A stretch of 64,000 bases of DNA, taken from Phallusia mammillata. Lineage: Eukaryota > Chordata > Ascidiacea > Phlebobranchia > Ascidiidae. Every line of letters begins with the position of its first letter. Positions within the stretch are counted from its first letter, which is position 1. Shown piece by piece: positions 1 through 11,641 of the stretch. Under the pieces are notes generated by a model. That model saw only the letters and a list, made by a program, of their open reading frames with translations. It made no database searches and was not told the DNA's origin. Position numbers and translations under genes: made by a program. The stretch lies in NCBI GenBank assembly GCA_003260075.1, contig QLIY01000015.1, positions 155,724 to 219,723 of the forward strand. Direction: 5' to 3'.

Positions 1-59
1 TTTGACAATTTTTGACCTATTCCAAAAATTTTGACAAAATTTTGACTTTTTTTGACAAG

Positions 60-540
60 TCAAAAAATAATCGCCTTAAATTATCACCTTTCATAATAAA
101 TTTACTCTTAAGTGTCTTATTTTTGATTCATTTTGTTTGCCATCAACAAATTTTCTAATTCACTTTTACAACATTACGGAAAATATCAAGCGAAAGATGT
201 TTTTCAAACTCGGCTCCAAGAAGAAATCGGCCAGTCTCTCCAATTTTGTCAGTCCTGAAAATAAAAAAAATACTTCACTTCGTTGCTTGATTTTTTGTGT
301 AAGAAAATGTCACAGCTACAGGAGTTAGTTTTAACTGACTTTTTCAGTTTGATTCTGTACATATGTGGCTCTTTAGACAGCTCCCCAACAAACTTCCCGT
401 ACGGTCTTTTAATTGTTAAAGTCCGTATAATTTATCTCTAGGCAAAACAGGGTTTTAATAATAAAATATGCGAGAACTAGGGCCGCTTACCTTGTTAAGT
501 ACTGTAGACTGTGATAACGGCCGACCAAGGCTCGAGCTTC
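60..540. repeat. Left copy of a diverged tandem segment
   Basis: This segment matches 3900-4440 over about 500 bp with scattered substitutions and small indels (shared landmarks: cctttcataataaatttac, gaagaaatcggccag, gtcacagctacag, atgcgagaactaggg). In the right copy it follows directly after the stop codon of the small peptide gene. The left copy is therefore probably the 3' flank of another copy of that gene lying off the left edge of the window. The divergence is well above that between the two 1569-bp copies at 381-3519, so this looks like an older tandem gene duplication. Identity was judged by eye. Confidence 0.7.
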
Positions 541-3519
541 ACAAAGGGATTTGTCACGTTAAAACACACCCTACCCTTTTTTCGCTTAAATTGCACTTCC
601 TAAACCTTGTTGTAATAACCCACAGCGACAACAGGGGCAACAACCACAACGTCGATCACAATCAGTTGCGAAATAGATTCAAAGACGGAAACGGTTTTCT
701 AAACAAGAAAACGAAGCACATATGTCAACGCACAAAAATGCCAATGACCCACTCACCAACTATTTTGCGACGCAGGTAAACAAGTATTTACAGTTCCAAG
801 ACGATAAAACAATCGCTGCAAGCACTGTAGGAAAATTAAGCATGTCATATGTACAAACCATAAATAAAATTACGCCATAAGTCAGAATTAAACACTCACC
901 TATAATCACAGGACATTTGAAACTGCTTAGGTCGCAAAATATAAATTCTACCGATGCTTCATTGCGCGTTAAAACTAATCAACAGCAGATTTTTATAAAA
1001 CAATAGTACTGATGCCGCCACCTAGCGCTTTCATTTTTTGTGGCTTGATTAGTATTGTTTGTCAAAAAGGACAATTTTCTGGGTGTGGGTGGTAGCCAGC
1101 TTGCAGCATGTTTGCAGTTGGCAAGTCAGACTATGCAAACATTAATTTTTTGACTTGTCCGTGACATTTGTCGTTGTTTAGTGTTTTTGCAGATGGCCAG
1201 CTGGGTTGCCCAAATCCACCAACGAAGCTGGGATCACATGCGAAACACAAAGTGAATGCACGACAAATCCTAATTGTTGTTACGATCCCCTAGGAGTTTT
1301 ACATTGCGCTGACCGGGTAAAACGTACGCTGACCGGGTAAAACGTACTGAAAGTAACGAACTTGCAAGCAGGCCTGAAAACGAAGCTGACAAGTGTAGAA
1401 TACAAGACAGGCAACGGTGATTGTGATATAACTTTTGGCGGGTTCACCACTGAGCCGGTGTAGCTCATATGGCAGAGCACGAGTCCCGGAAAGACTCCTG
1501 ACGTGGGTTCGAATCATTCTAAGTGTAAAAGAGAGAAAAGAGACGTTAGTAGTGACAATGGAAACAGACGTACGAAGCGAAGTTTTCAACTCTTTTCATT
1601 CACGCGCCTGAAACAATATAGCTATCATTAGTTGGGGAAACAGACGTTTTCCAAATCTATCTCCTCCAACCACAAAGGAAAATCCACTCTCGCTCCCACT
1701 ACCATCATCAGCTGAAAATATTGCAAAATATTTGTAAATTTTCCTCCTCCACGAAACTCGAGACTTCCGAAGCAGCTCTATAACATGCAACATACGTGGC
1801 TTCAACAAACCATACTTCGTTTCAGTTGGTGGTTGTCGTTAAACTTTGGACAGGAGTCATGAACAAACTTGTATTTGTGGTTCTGCTTTTTGCTGTGTTG
1901 CTTAGCTTTGGAGGGGCGAGGAGACGACGACGGGGTCGTACAGGAGACTNCTCCCCAACAAACTTCCCGTACGGTCTTTTAATTGTTAAAGTCCGTATAA
2001 TTTATCTCTAGGCAAAACAGGGTTTTAATAATAAAATATGCGAGAACTAGGGCCGCTTACCTTGTTAAGTACTGTAGACTGTGATAACGGCCGACCAAGG
2101 CTCGAGCTTCACAAAGGGATTTGTCACGTTAAAACACACCCTACCCTTTTTTCGCTTAAATTGCACTTCCTAAACCTTGTTGTAATAACCCACAGCGACA
2201 ACAGGGGCAACAACCACAACGTCGATCACAATCAGTTGCGAAATAGATTCAAAGACGGAAACGGTTTTCTAAACAAGAAAACGAAGCACATATGTCAACG
2301 CACAAAAATGCCAATGACCCACTCACCAACTATTTTGCGACGCAGGTAAACAAGTATTTACAGTTCCAAGACGATAAAACAATCGCTGCAAGCACTGTAG
2401 GAAAATTAAGCATGTCATATGTACAAACCATAAATAAAATTACGCCATAAGTCAGAATTAAACACTCACCTATAATCACAGGACATTTGAAACTGCTTAG
2501 GTCGCAAAATATAAATTCTACCGATGCTTCATTGCGCGTTAAAACTAATCAACAGCAGATTTTTATAAAACAATAGTACTGATGCCGCCACCTAGCGCTT
2601 TCATTTTTTGTGGCTTGATTAGTATTGTTTGTCAAAAAGGACAATTTTCTGGGTGTGGGTGGTAGCCAGCTTGCAGCATGTTTGCAGTTGGCAAGTCAGA
2701 CTATGCAAACATTAATTTTTTGACTTGTCCGTGACATTTGTCGTTGTTTAGTGTTTTTGCAGATGGCCAGCTGGGTTGCCCAAATCCACCAACGAAGTTG
2801 GGATCACATGCGAAACACAAAGTGAATGCACGACAAATCCTAATTGTTGTTACGATCCCCTAGGAGTTTTACATTGCGCTGACCGGGTAAAACGTACGCT
2901 GACCGGGTAAAACGTACTGAAAGTAACGAACTTGCAAGCAGGCCTGAAAACGAAGCTGACAAGTGTAGAATACAAGACAGGCAACGGTGATTGTGATATA
3001 ACTTTTGGCGGGTTCACCACTGAGCCGGTGTAGCTCATATGGTAGAGCACGAGTCCCGGAAAGACTCCTGACGTGGGTTCGAATCATTCTAAGTGTAAAA
3101 GAGAGAAAAGAGACGTTAGTAGTGACAATGGAAACAGACGTACGAAGCGAAGTTTTCAACTCTTTTCATTCACGCGCCTGAAACAATATAGCTATCATTA
3201 GTTGGGGAAACAGACGTTTTCCAAATCTATCTCCTCCAACCACAAAGGAAAATCCACTCTCGCTCCCACTACCATCATCAGCTGAAAATATTGCAAAATA
3301 TTTGTAAATTTTCCTCCTCCACGAAACTCGAGACTTCCGAAGCAGCTCTATGACATGCAACATACGTGGCTTCAACAAACAATACTTCGTTTCAGTTGGT
3401 GGTTGTCGTTAAACTTTGGACAGGAGTCATGAACAAACTTGTATTTGTGGTTCTGCTTTTTGCTGTGTTGCTTAGCTTTGGAGGGGCGAGGAGACGACGA
3501 CGGGGTCGTACAGGAGACT
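381..3519. repeat. 1569-bp direct duplication joined by an N
   Basis: Positions 381-1949 and 1951-3519 are the same sequence at a constant offset of 1570 bp, with a single n at 1950 between them. I see only four substitutions (1228/2798, 1473/3043, 1782/3352, 1811/3381) and no indel. Equal length, near identity and the N favour an assembly join of two haplotype or read-level copies over a biological tandem repeat. Each copy holds the upstream region and the first exon of the peptide gene. Each also holds a tRNA-like stretch (about 1457-1530 and 3027-3100) with recognisable A and B boxes but no matching acceptor stem. Confidence 0.85.
1861..1949 (+). pseudogene. Truncated copy of peptide gene exon 1
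   Basis: This is the first exon of the small secreted peptide gene (full copy at 3429) as it appears in the left 1569-bp duplicate. It encodes the same signal sequence and Arg cluster, then stops at the N at 1950. No second or third exon follows before the next copy begins. It is most likely an assembly echo rather than a separate gene. Confidence 0.6.
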
Positions 3520-3889
3520 TAGCTTTTAAGCAATTAGACAACGATGCTGCCGATTTTTCGTAAGTTTTAGAATCAACTTTCTGCGCTTTTAATTCTTTTT
3601 TTTTTCAAAATGGTATTAAGCAACCTTTTAGTCGTTGATTACGATTATGGTATTTCTGGCAAAAGTAATACTTTAACTTGTACTTACTTATAATTTGCAG
3701 AAACAAGCTTCTGAGAATGGAAGACGAATTCGGTAAGCTAACTAGACAAACTAGAAAACACTGTTACACAAAATGTGAAACAACGTGACACAAAACCTAT
3801 AACAAAACGAATAACGCTTAAACTTTCTAGATGCTTTGGACTTGCCGGAACCAAAAGGGCCTAGGGACAGCAAAAAAGACCAAAAATAA
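3429..3889 (+). CDS. Small Arg-rich secreted peptide precursor, 3 exons
   Basis: I do not recognise this gene. Exons 3429-3559, 3701-3732 and 3831-3889 join in frame, with GT-AG introns of 141 and 98 bp, to give 73 residues. Residues 1-20 (MNKLVFVVLLFAVLLSFGGA) look like a classical signal peptide with a small residue at the likely cleavage site. The predicted mature chain would open with five arginines (RRRRRGRTGD). An acidic middle (residues 30-56, many D/E) and a Lys-rich tail ending SKKDQK follow. A basic block beside an acidic block is seen in antimicrobial and neuropeptide precursors, but no cysteine pattern or known mature peptide is visible. Repeats on both sides suggest it belongs to a tandem array. 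The gene model is fairly secure because the splice phases agree; the function is unknown. Confidence 0.7.
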
Positions 3890-3899
3890 ATCTGAGGTA

Positions 3900-4440
3900 G
3901 TGTTTTTAAACATTATTACCTTTCATAATAAATTTACTTTTAAGTGTCGTTTTTGAATTCGTGATTCGATTTGTTTGCCATCAACAAATTTTCTAACAGC
4001 ATCAACGAAAATATAAAGTTGAAAAATGTTTTTTGTTGTTTTTCAGACTCGGCCCTGAGAAGAAATCGGCCAATCTCTCCGATTTTGTCAGTGCTGAAAA
4101 TAAAAAAAGTGTACTCGGTTTCGTTGCTTGATATTTTTGTGTCAGAAAATGCCACAGCTACAAGAGTTTGTATTAACTGACTTTTTCAGTTTGATTCTCA
4201 ACAAATGTTGCTCTTTGGACAGCTGCCTAACAAACTTGGAATACGGACTTTTAATTGTTAAAGCCTGTAGAATTTACATCTAGGCAAAGTAGGGTTTTAA
4301 TAAGTAAAATATGCGAGAACTAGGGTCGCTTACCTTGGTAAATACTGTAGACTCGGAACGGCCGACCTCCCAGGCTGAGCCTCACGAAGGGGTTTGTCAC
4401 GTTAAAACACGCCCCTTTTCCGCTTAAATTATACTTCCCG
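3900..4440. repeat. Right copy of diverged tandem segment
   Basis: Begins just after the stop codon of the peptide gene and matches 60-540. The match then breaks down before the 57-nt G run at 4549-4605. It marks the edge of the tandem locus. Confidence 0.7.
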
Positions 4441-4548
4441 AATCTCGTGTAATAACCCACAGAGACAACAGCGGCAACAACCACAACGTCGCACACAATC
4501 AGTGCAAGCAGTTGCGAAATAGGATCAAAGACGGAAGCGTTTTTCTGT

Positions 4549-4607
<59 letters not shown>

Positions 4608-5276
4608 AGCGAGAAGAACAACAAAGCACTACTGACATCTGATGGTTTGTAAACAGAAACTTTCAACCGTAGTTATGTTGACAACTATCGAAAACCACCG
4701 AGTATATACGTACTTTGGGGGGGGGGAAGTTTAAGATGATAATACAATCGCTGCAAGCACTGTAGGAAAATTAAGCATGCCATAAGCCACATGTACAAAC
4801 CATAAACTAAGACGAAAGTCAGAATGAAACACTCACCTACAATCACAGGAAACACGTTCACTTGAATAAATCAGCCAGCACAAAATCTTTTATTGATAGC
4901 CTTCTTTCGCTCTAAAAATGCAATACAAACGAATTTACTGAAAGCAGTGACGAAGTCACCTCACTATATCACGTTGTACAGTAAAATGAACCAGACATTG
5001 TTACCTGCAGGCAATAGCCTTGGCGTCCGTTGGTAACAAAGGGATCTGCAATGCAACCGTCTTAGCGAAAAAGGTAGTGCACCCCTGCGCTAGACTAATG
5101 CTATAAAATATCTGTTCTTTCGAGCAAAATGCAAACTTTGGCTGAACTGTAAACGGCTTGCAAACCTGAAGCGAGAAGAACAACAAAGCACTACTGACGT
5201 CTAGCGGTTTGTAAACAGAAAGTTTCAACTGTAGTTATGTTGACAACTATCGAAAACCACCGAGTATATACGTACT
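4549..5276. other. G-run joins with echoed sequence
   Basis: A 57-nt G run (4549-4605) and a 10-nt run (4717-4726) bracket about 107 bp (4609-4715). The same sequence with a few changes recurs at 5170-5276. The bracketed piece looks like the alternative haplotype of the later segment, inserted between gap placeholders. Confidence 0.75.
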
Positions 5277-5798
5277 TTTTGATGACACATTTCGCTTTCA
5301 TTGGTACCGCAAATTTACGTTTTTCAGAGTATTTGTACCGTTAATCTGATTCAATTTAGTCAATGAATTTTGCTGTCATAAACTTTCAAATGTGGTCCAA
5401 CGAATTCCAATCCAAACGCAACTGATAAGCAAGCGACATTTACTGCCCTAATAAACATACCATATTTGGTTTTAAAACTTTGAAATATGTTAAAAAACAA
5501 AAATCGTCTTAGACTGGTGTAAACTAACTTACCTATTTCTATTTGCTAGCCCCATTTCGACATGCTAACACTTGCTGAAATGTTACTTCATTGCCATGCA
5601 TATAGAGCTTTTGGTCGTTTTAATATCAATGTTGAATACAAATTGACCCATGATTTCACAGTGATCAAACAACATTAACTGTACAAAATGTACGACTGAA
5701 GTATTCCTGCAGGCTGCAGTAACTGGAAAACTTAAAACTGAATCAGGTCCAGCAACAAATTCCAACATGCCAGACAGGCCTGTCATCCTTTTCTCTGC

Positions 5799-5912
5799 TT
5801 AAGGCTTTATTCTGCCAGCTGTATAAAGACAGCGTGCAAATCGAGTCTTAAAACCCACAGGTTTTCCTAAGGCAAAGCAGATAAGCAAAGTGGCAATAGC
5901 AAAAAAGTGCAT
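5799..5912 (-). CDS. Candidate 37-residue secreted peptide ORF
   Basis: This ORF is weakly supported and not recognised. From an internal ATG it reads MHFFAIATLLICFALG, a convincing signal-peptide-like start. A 21-residue basic tail with a single cysteine follows, ending in a stop. Possible in-frame start codons lie a little upstream (the frame is open to 5990). A GTGGGT that could be a splice donor falls just after the hydrophobic stretch, so this may be a first exon rather than a whole gene. It may also be chance. A transcript would decide. Confidence 0.25.
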   Translation of the reverse strand: MHFFAIATLLICFALGKPVGFKTRFARCLYTAGRIKP

Positions 5913-7260
5913 TCGCACCATTCTGACATTTAGTTTGTCGGGGTGCTGGTCAGGTGTTTGTTTCGTCACTGCTAGCGTTGTATGACGCATTTGTATTGTT
6001 TGTCACAATGCTGAAGCCCAGTGAACATTATAATTGGCAACAGAAAGCAGATGTTTCATGTTTTGTCTCTTTTTAAGTTGTGCGCTGACTTTAAAAGGAA
6101 CTTGATTAAAACAAATCTGCCAAAGAGCATCTCTTGTATACATAGAGAGTACATTTTTGTTGGTTTCCACAGATTATGTGATTTTTTGAGGTAAAGCTTT
6201 TTTGGACAGTTATGTTTTTAATCTTTAGCTAGTTGTTGATTTAAAACTGCAGCGTTTGAAGTTTAGGTGACTTATTTATTGTGTAATGCTTATACTGTAG
6301 ATAAGACAAGAGCAATTTAACTTACACAAAAGCATTTTAGGCCATAGGTTACCAAATAATCGTGAAATTTATTCAACTTCAATAAAAGAGAATCGAGAGA
6401 AAAAGAAAGAAGGCAATTTGTCCGGTCTGCTGCAGGCGCAAAAGCCCTGCAAAGCGGCTGTAGCAGGTAAAAGGCAGGATGCAACAGAGTTTGTTGTCCG
6501 TTTAGTCCTCTTAGATAAGGAAAATATAATAGTTTAAACATGACAGAGTGTTATTGCTGTTTTTTCGTTTCTTTTATTCAAATGGTAAAGTTAGGTTGAA
6601 TAGCCACATTTGTCTAAGATTATTTATCATGAAAAAGCATTTGCAACATTTAACTGCTTGACCAATGCACAGTTAGTTGGTAATGTAAAATGTAGGTAAT
6701 GGAAGTTTAATATGTAAAATAAAAACGAAACCTTGTGGATCGAAACAGTGCGCACTGTTGGCAGCTTGCTTACAATGTAAGAATACGTTGTAATAAAGGA
6801 TTTACATAAAATATTGCCAACTTTGGTGCTTCCAAAAGTCAATTTCCGTTATAAATATTTCGCTGTACTGCATATTAATAGTCGTAACGGCTTGAATAAT
6901 GCTCTTGACATTTTGTTAAACGGTTTTTCTAATGTGGACGTGCACAACTGCGTTTTTCTTGTGGTGACGTAAGCCGAACATTAGAATGTTTCAGTTGTGG
7001 TCTTCATGCAACATGCGTGACTGTCTTTAAATTGCGCTTGTGTGTTAACAGAAGCTTATGAGTCTCATGACTGACTTGTTACAACAGTAATTGTGTGATA
7101 AAATTGTATGCAAGACTTGCATCAACAAATAGTCACGCGACAGGGCGTAATATAAGACGTTCGAACGGCTGTCTGATTTATCACCAACAAATTGGATCTA
7201 TCAAGGCCTAAAACCTGGTTGGCACAAACGGATTTTAGCTGAAAGATTTGCTGGGTAAAG

Positions 7261-10200
7261 ATGGCACCTTCTGAAAGAAGCGGTCAGCAAAAAACATTTA
7301 AGGAAACAAAGTCACTAGGTAAGCTTCATCGAACGCCTTTGACACTAGTTTATGTAGGTGTTTCATTATACATACATCTAAAACGTCATAGTCTATTTGG
7401 TATTAGCTTTTGGTACCCTCATCGTTCAAGACAAGTGTATGTTATTATTATATACCAAACAATATTACAATAAAAATGGGATTGTTATGTTAGTTGTGTA
7501 TGTATATTTGTTTAAGTACGTAAATGTATGTGACCTTTTAGGCCGAAAGAGTGTGCACTGTCTGCAGCTTATCATTTATTGGCTTCATGCTTTTACTTAC
7601 ATGCATATCGTGTGTTACCTTTGTAGTGACCCATACGCTTTTAGGCAAGCAACATTTACATATGTACGTTTTGTGTTCTATCATGACCAGCTGTATCAGG
7701 TTAATCAGATTTTGTAGGTTTTATGAGCTGCCGGTGACAGTCAGTAGCTGGTATTAGCCGGTTTGTTTCCCATAAAGGGGTTTTAACGTTGTTTGCCTGC
7801 CGCAAGACAACAATAGAACCAGCGCATTTGTCCTTATACAGCTCACCACAGTTACGTCATCTGTGGTCAGAATTTGTTGGTGCTTTTTGCCCGTAAGAAC
7901 ACCAGAATATGCTTTAAAGCCAATCTCCTGAAGCCAAATCTACTTACTTGAAAAATGAATGTATGACGTAAGCAATTGGTATTTGTATTGTTTGGAAATT
8001 TTACGAAGATTCGATTCTGTTTAACATGATAAAAATACAAATATCCACAATTTGGCAAAACAACTTTGCTTTTAAAAAGCCCAAAAAATATCCACCCTAA
8101 GATTTTCGGGTAAATGAATGTTTCCAACCAATAGATGTTCATGTTGTTGTTTGCAATACTGCCAACGGGGGGGGGGGCGTTGGTGCTTTTTGCCCGTAAG
8201 AACACCAGAATATGCTTGCCAATCTCCTGAAGCCAAATCTACTTACTTGAAAAATGAATGTATGAGGGGGGGGGGCAAAAAGCCCAAAAAATATCCACCC
8301 TAAGATTTTCGGGTAAATCGGTTTCCAACCAATAGATGTTCATGTTGTTGTTTGCAATACTGCCAACGAAAAATGTTGAAATCTTGTAAAGTAGTAAGTA
8401 AACAGACTTTTTACCACAAGCTCGTCCCACTACCTTGTTCGCACATGCAACATCCTAAACCGAACAGGAGTCTGAAAATACTCGTACCCGGGCAAAAAAA
8501 GTTTGAAAACTTCGAAAGTATTATATTATTCTCAAGATCGAATATAGTATGGGTGAGATTGATTCAATATCCACAAAAACTTCGGAATCGACGCTTACAG
8601 TGTGACGCAACAATCAATAATTCATGACACATACAAAGTCACGTGTTTCAAGGCATGAACTGTAATACAGAATACGGAACAAACGAACTAAAATAAAGCA
8701 AATTTTTGTTAACGTAGGCTGTGTGTGTAAATTTCTTGATTTGGTGTGACGTTATTTGACCTATTTGAGCACATTTTGCAGCAATTGCTGTTTTGTGCGA
8801 AAATACTACTACGCATCATAAGGCTTATGCGCAAACTGATTCATAAATGCTATGTGCTGTGTATTGCAAAAGCGCCTGATTGTTTAATAATCTTAACATC
8901 GTTGCATTTTTGTTCTGAAAATGCGTTGTCAGCTGACAAATACATTTCATCATAAAAGTTGATGTATGAAATGTATAGATGCAGTTTGTCTGTTCAGTCG
9001 TGTTGTGGACATAATCCGGAAACGGGTCGTTAGCATTGCTGACTTTAAAAGATTAGCGCCAATTTGTTTGCACTTAACAGGAAATGATATTTATTCTCTT
9101 TTCTATTCCCACAGTAACCCGGAAGTCGGAAGTAAACGGGATCCGTGAGAAATTTCCCACCAAGGTGCCGGTAAGTGAAAGACATGTGTAAAAAATTACC
9201 TATAGTGTGAACTACCAGTTTTCTAAGTAGTATGCAAATATACTGGCAAAAACTCTTCAGAGTCATCTTGGCACTGTTACTTGAACAGGGCTTCCCAAAC
9301 TTCTCACCTTTTTAAATACCTCGAATTTAAATGAAAAGAATTTGACCTCTTTAACTAAATAATCTGCCTTTAATACACTGGCATGTTAGTGTGATTCATT
9401 CTCTATCTTGCTGTATGCTCTTTTCATAATATTATCTCAAGACTTAAAAGTTTGTGTTCTACATTCGTTTGGGGTCGCGACCCCTTAGTTTTGGAAGCCT
9501 ATGTGTTGTAGACTAGAGCACGGTTTTGGTTTTGGAAGGCTCTAAGGAGGCGTAACTTTTGGTTTGATTTACCTAATTGTAAAGTTTGTCTGCAGATCAT
9601 AGTGGAAAGGTACAGAAAGGAAAAGTATTTGCCGATTCTTGACAAAACGAAGTATCTCGTTCCCCAGGAGATGACAATGAGCCAGTTTGCCACCATTATA
9701 AGGTAACGTATCTTTATCAACCATCAAGTTTCGCTTATTTTTTCAGAATTGCAAATTTAAATAGCTTCTAATAGCTTCACAAATATGAAAATATATTTGT
9801 ATGGCAGTTACACACATTTTAATTCTTTTTTAACCTGCAAATTGTATTTTTAAAAGCGTCTTAGTTTTGAATTCTGAAAACGTTTTACAAAATTGAATGT
9901 ACATTCCTTTGGCAATTACATAAATGAAACAAAATACGAACAAACATTGCAAAATTAAACAAAAACCCACAAAATAAGCGTCTACAATGGTTGACAAATA
10001 TGGATGTTTTGTTAGTGTGTTGCCACGTCGAGAAGCGTGTAGTAAATGGTGAAAAAACGCATTGTGCGTGCGTTGACTAATGTTTAGTCACAACGATGCG
10101 TGAAATGATCGTTTGTTACTGGAGCGCGTTAGTGTGACGTCACAGTGCTTGGTGCTCGTTATGTTCTTTAAACATTAAATCGTTTTTGCACAGAACCACT

Positions 10201-10806
10201 TTAGAACGTTAACATTTTCCCAATTTCACAAAAAAGTTTAATTCACAAATGTTGTTGTTAAACAGAAAATTATTTATCACCTAGCTATAGCAGTGGTTCT
10301 TAATCTTTTGACCCCCCTTTTTCCCGAAAATAGACAATGTGCCCATCTTTTGGAGGGTGTTTTACCCCTGTTTCACTAACTAATAGTGATTAGGACGAGA
10401 TTGTCATAAATACCCAGGTTGAGATCTAATAAAGTACCTTATTCCTGGTGAATAGTGTTAATTTATTAAAACTTTAGATTCCGGCTGTTGGAAAATAGTC
10501 ATTACTTATAATGATTAAGACAAGAAACAAAAAACGTATGCCCTCATAGCATCGATATGCGATTTTACCGCAAAAAGTTTATCCTTACATAACTGTCTAA
10601 ATCCAAGTTGGAACAACCATGTATTGTAAACAAGTATGAATTTTAGGAATAGAATGTGTGTTGGCTCGTCTCAAGCCGTTTACTTCACCGTCAACAAACG
10701 GCACATGCCAAGTATGTCGATGACTATGGCTGAGATATACCACGACAATATGGATGAAGACGGATTTCTCTACATGACTTACGCCTCGCAAGAAATGTTT
10801 GGATAA
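7261..10806 (+). CDS. MAP1LC3C-like: LC3C-like ATG8 protein, 4 exons
   Basis: Ubiquitin-like protein conjugated to phosphatidylethanolamine on autophagosome membranes, where it recruits cargo receptors. Exons 7261-7318, 9115-9170, 9596-9702 and 10647-10806 join in phase to 126 residues. Visible LC3 hallmarks are EKFPTKVPIIVERYRKEK and LPILDKTKYLVP in the ubiquitin fold, then MTMAEIYHDN, and the C-terminal block DEDGFLYMTYASQEMFG. MTMAEIY and YMTYASQE resemble vertebrate LC3C more than LC3A or LC3B. The stop codon follows directly after the lipidation glycine, so there is no tail for ATG4 to remove. The family is certain; the LC3C subgroup is by motif resemblance only. Introns 1 and 2 hold G-run echoes (8167-8275) and a hAT-like element. 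Confidence 0.9.
7880..8367. other. MAP1LC3C-like: Two G-run joins with echoes in LC3 intron 1
   Basis: G runs at 8167-8177 and 8266-8275. The block 8179-8265 repeats 7880-7966, and 8276-8367 repeats 8075-8166, each with small differences. A piece of one haplotype appears to have been placed between two gap markers inside the other. Confidence 0.8.
9286..9502. mobile_element. hAT-like MITE in LC3 intron 2
   Basis: The left end CAGGGCTTCCCAAAC and the right end TTTGGAAGCCTATG are approximate inverted repeats of the hAT type. The body is AT-rich and non-coding. No clear 8-bp target duplication is visible, so the boundaries are approximate. Confidence 0.45.
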
Positions 10807-10866
10807 CTTTACGCTATTTACCGCTACCTAACGGTCACCAACACTTTCTGTGCATAGCTTGGATTT

Positions 10867-11100
10867 TCCTTTGGATTGTGTGTACGTCGGTATGTACGAC
10901 AATCTATGCCTAAATGCCTTGTACTAGCTACTGTCGTTTGTGTTGTCGGTGTGTTGCTGTGGCCTAATTAGGTGATTGCTTAAACTTGGGGGGGGGGGCT
11001 GTGTACGTCGGTATGTACGACAACCTATGCCTAAATGCCTTGTACTAGCTGCTGTTGTCGGTGTGTTGCTGTGGCCTAATTAGGTGATTGCTTAAACTTG
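10867..11100. other. G-run join with echo downstream of LC3
   Basis: The G run at 10988-10998 separates two copies of about 110 bp (landmark tgtacgtcggtatgtacgac). The right copy lacks a short internal stretch. The 500 bp that follow, up to the COASY start, show no exon. Confidence 0.75.
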
Positions 11101-11641
11101 TTTTAATAACTGTGAGCTTCTATATATACTACTGTTCTATTGCTGTTTCAAATTGTTGGTAATTACAGTTCTTGCCATTTTCTGTCTTGTTTTTGTTCAG
11201 TTGCGCGAATTTAGTTTGCCATGCGTTTCTGTGTGTATAATCATCAAACTCATTAGATTGGTGCAACTCTTTTTTGCCGCGTTGTATGTTGATATTTTGA
11301 AATAAAACGTCTGCAGTTCGATTTCGTTTAAATTGCACTTTCTTTAGACGAGAAAATTAAAAACAAACGCAGAAACATGGTTGTTTGCAAAAAGCGAGAG
11401 GCTACAAAAATTGATTTCTCTCATCCGTGATAGTAATTGCAACGTGATTCCAATGAGGGAAAAGTAAATATAGCAACAGTATGTAGTTTGCAAAATTTGA
11501 TGCATTTGTGTTTTTAGGTCACTACTAGCTAGAACGTAGATAACTGTGTAGGTATATAAATTAACTAGAGGTATTTTACTTAGTTCTTACATGAAATATT
11601 TCCTATTGTTTTAGCATAAGCGGCGATTATTTCCGTCTTTT

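Larger units (their letters stand above)
4441..7260. other. Mostly non-coding stretch before LC3
   Basis: Apart from the G-run joins and one short candidate ORF at 5799-5912 on the minus strand, I see no exon that can be supported here. The open frames are short, AT-rich and lack recognisable domains. The last part must hold the LC3 promoter, but no motif stands out. Confidence 0.5.

Noticed and set aside
468..779. 103-residue ORF repeated at 2038-2349
   Set aside because: It is repeated only because the whole 1569-bp block is duplicated. The composition is not protein-like and the diverged copy after 4310 breaks the frame.
1457..1530. tRNA gene (also at 3027-3100)
   Set aside because: A and B boxes are present but the acceptor stem does not pair, and no clear anticodon arm can be drawn. 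It is kept as a tRNA-like remnant.
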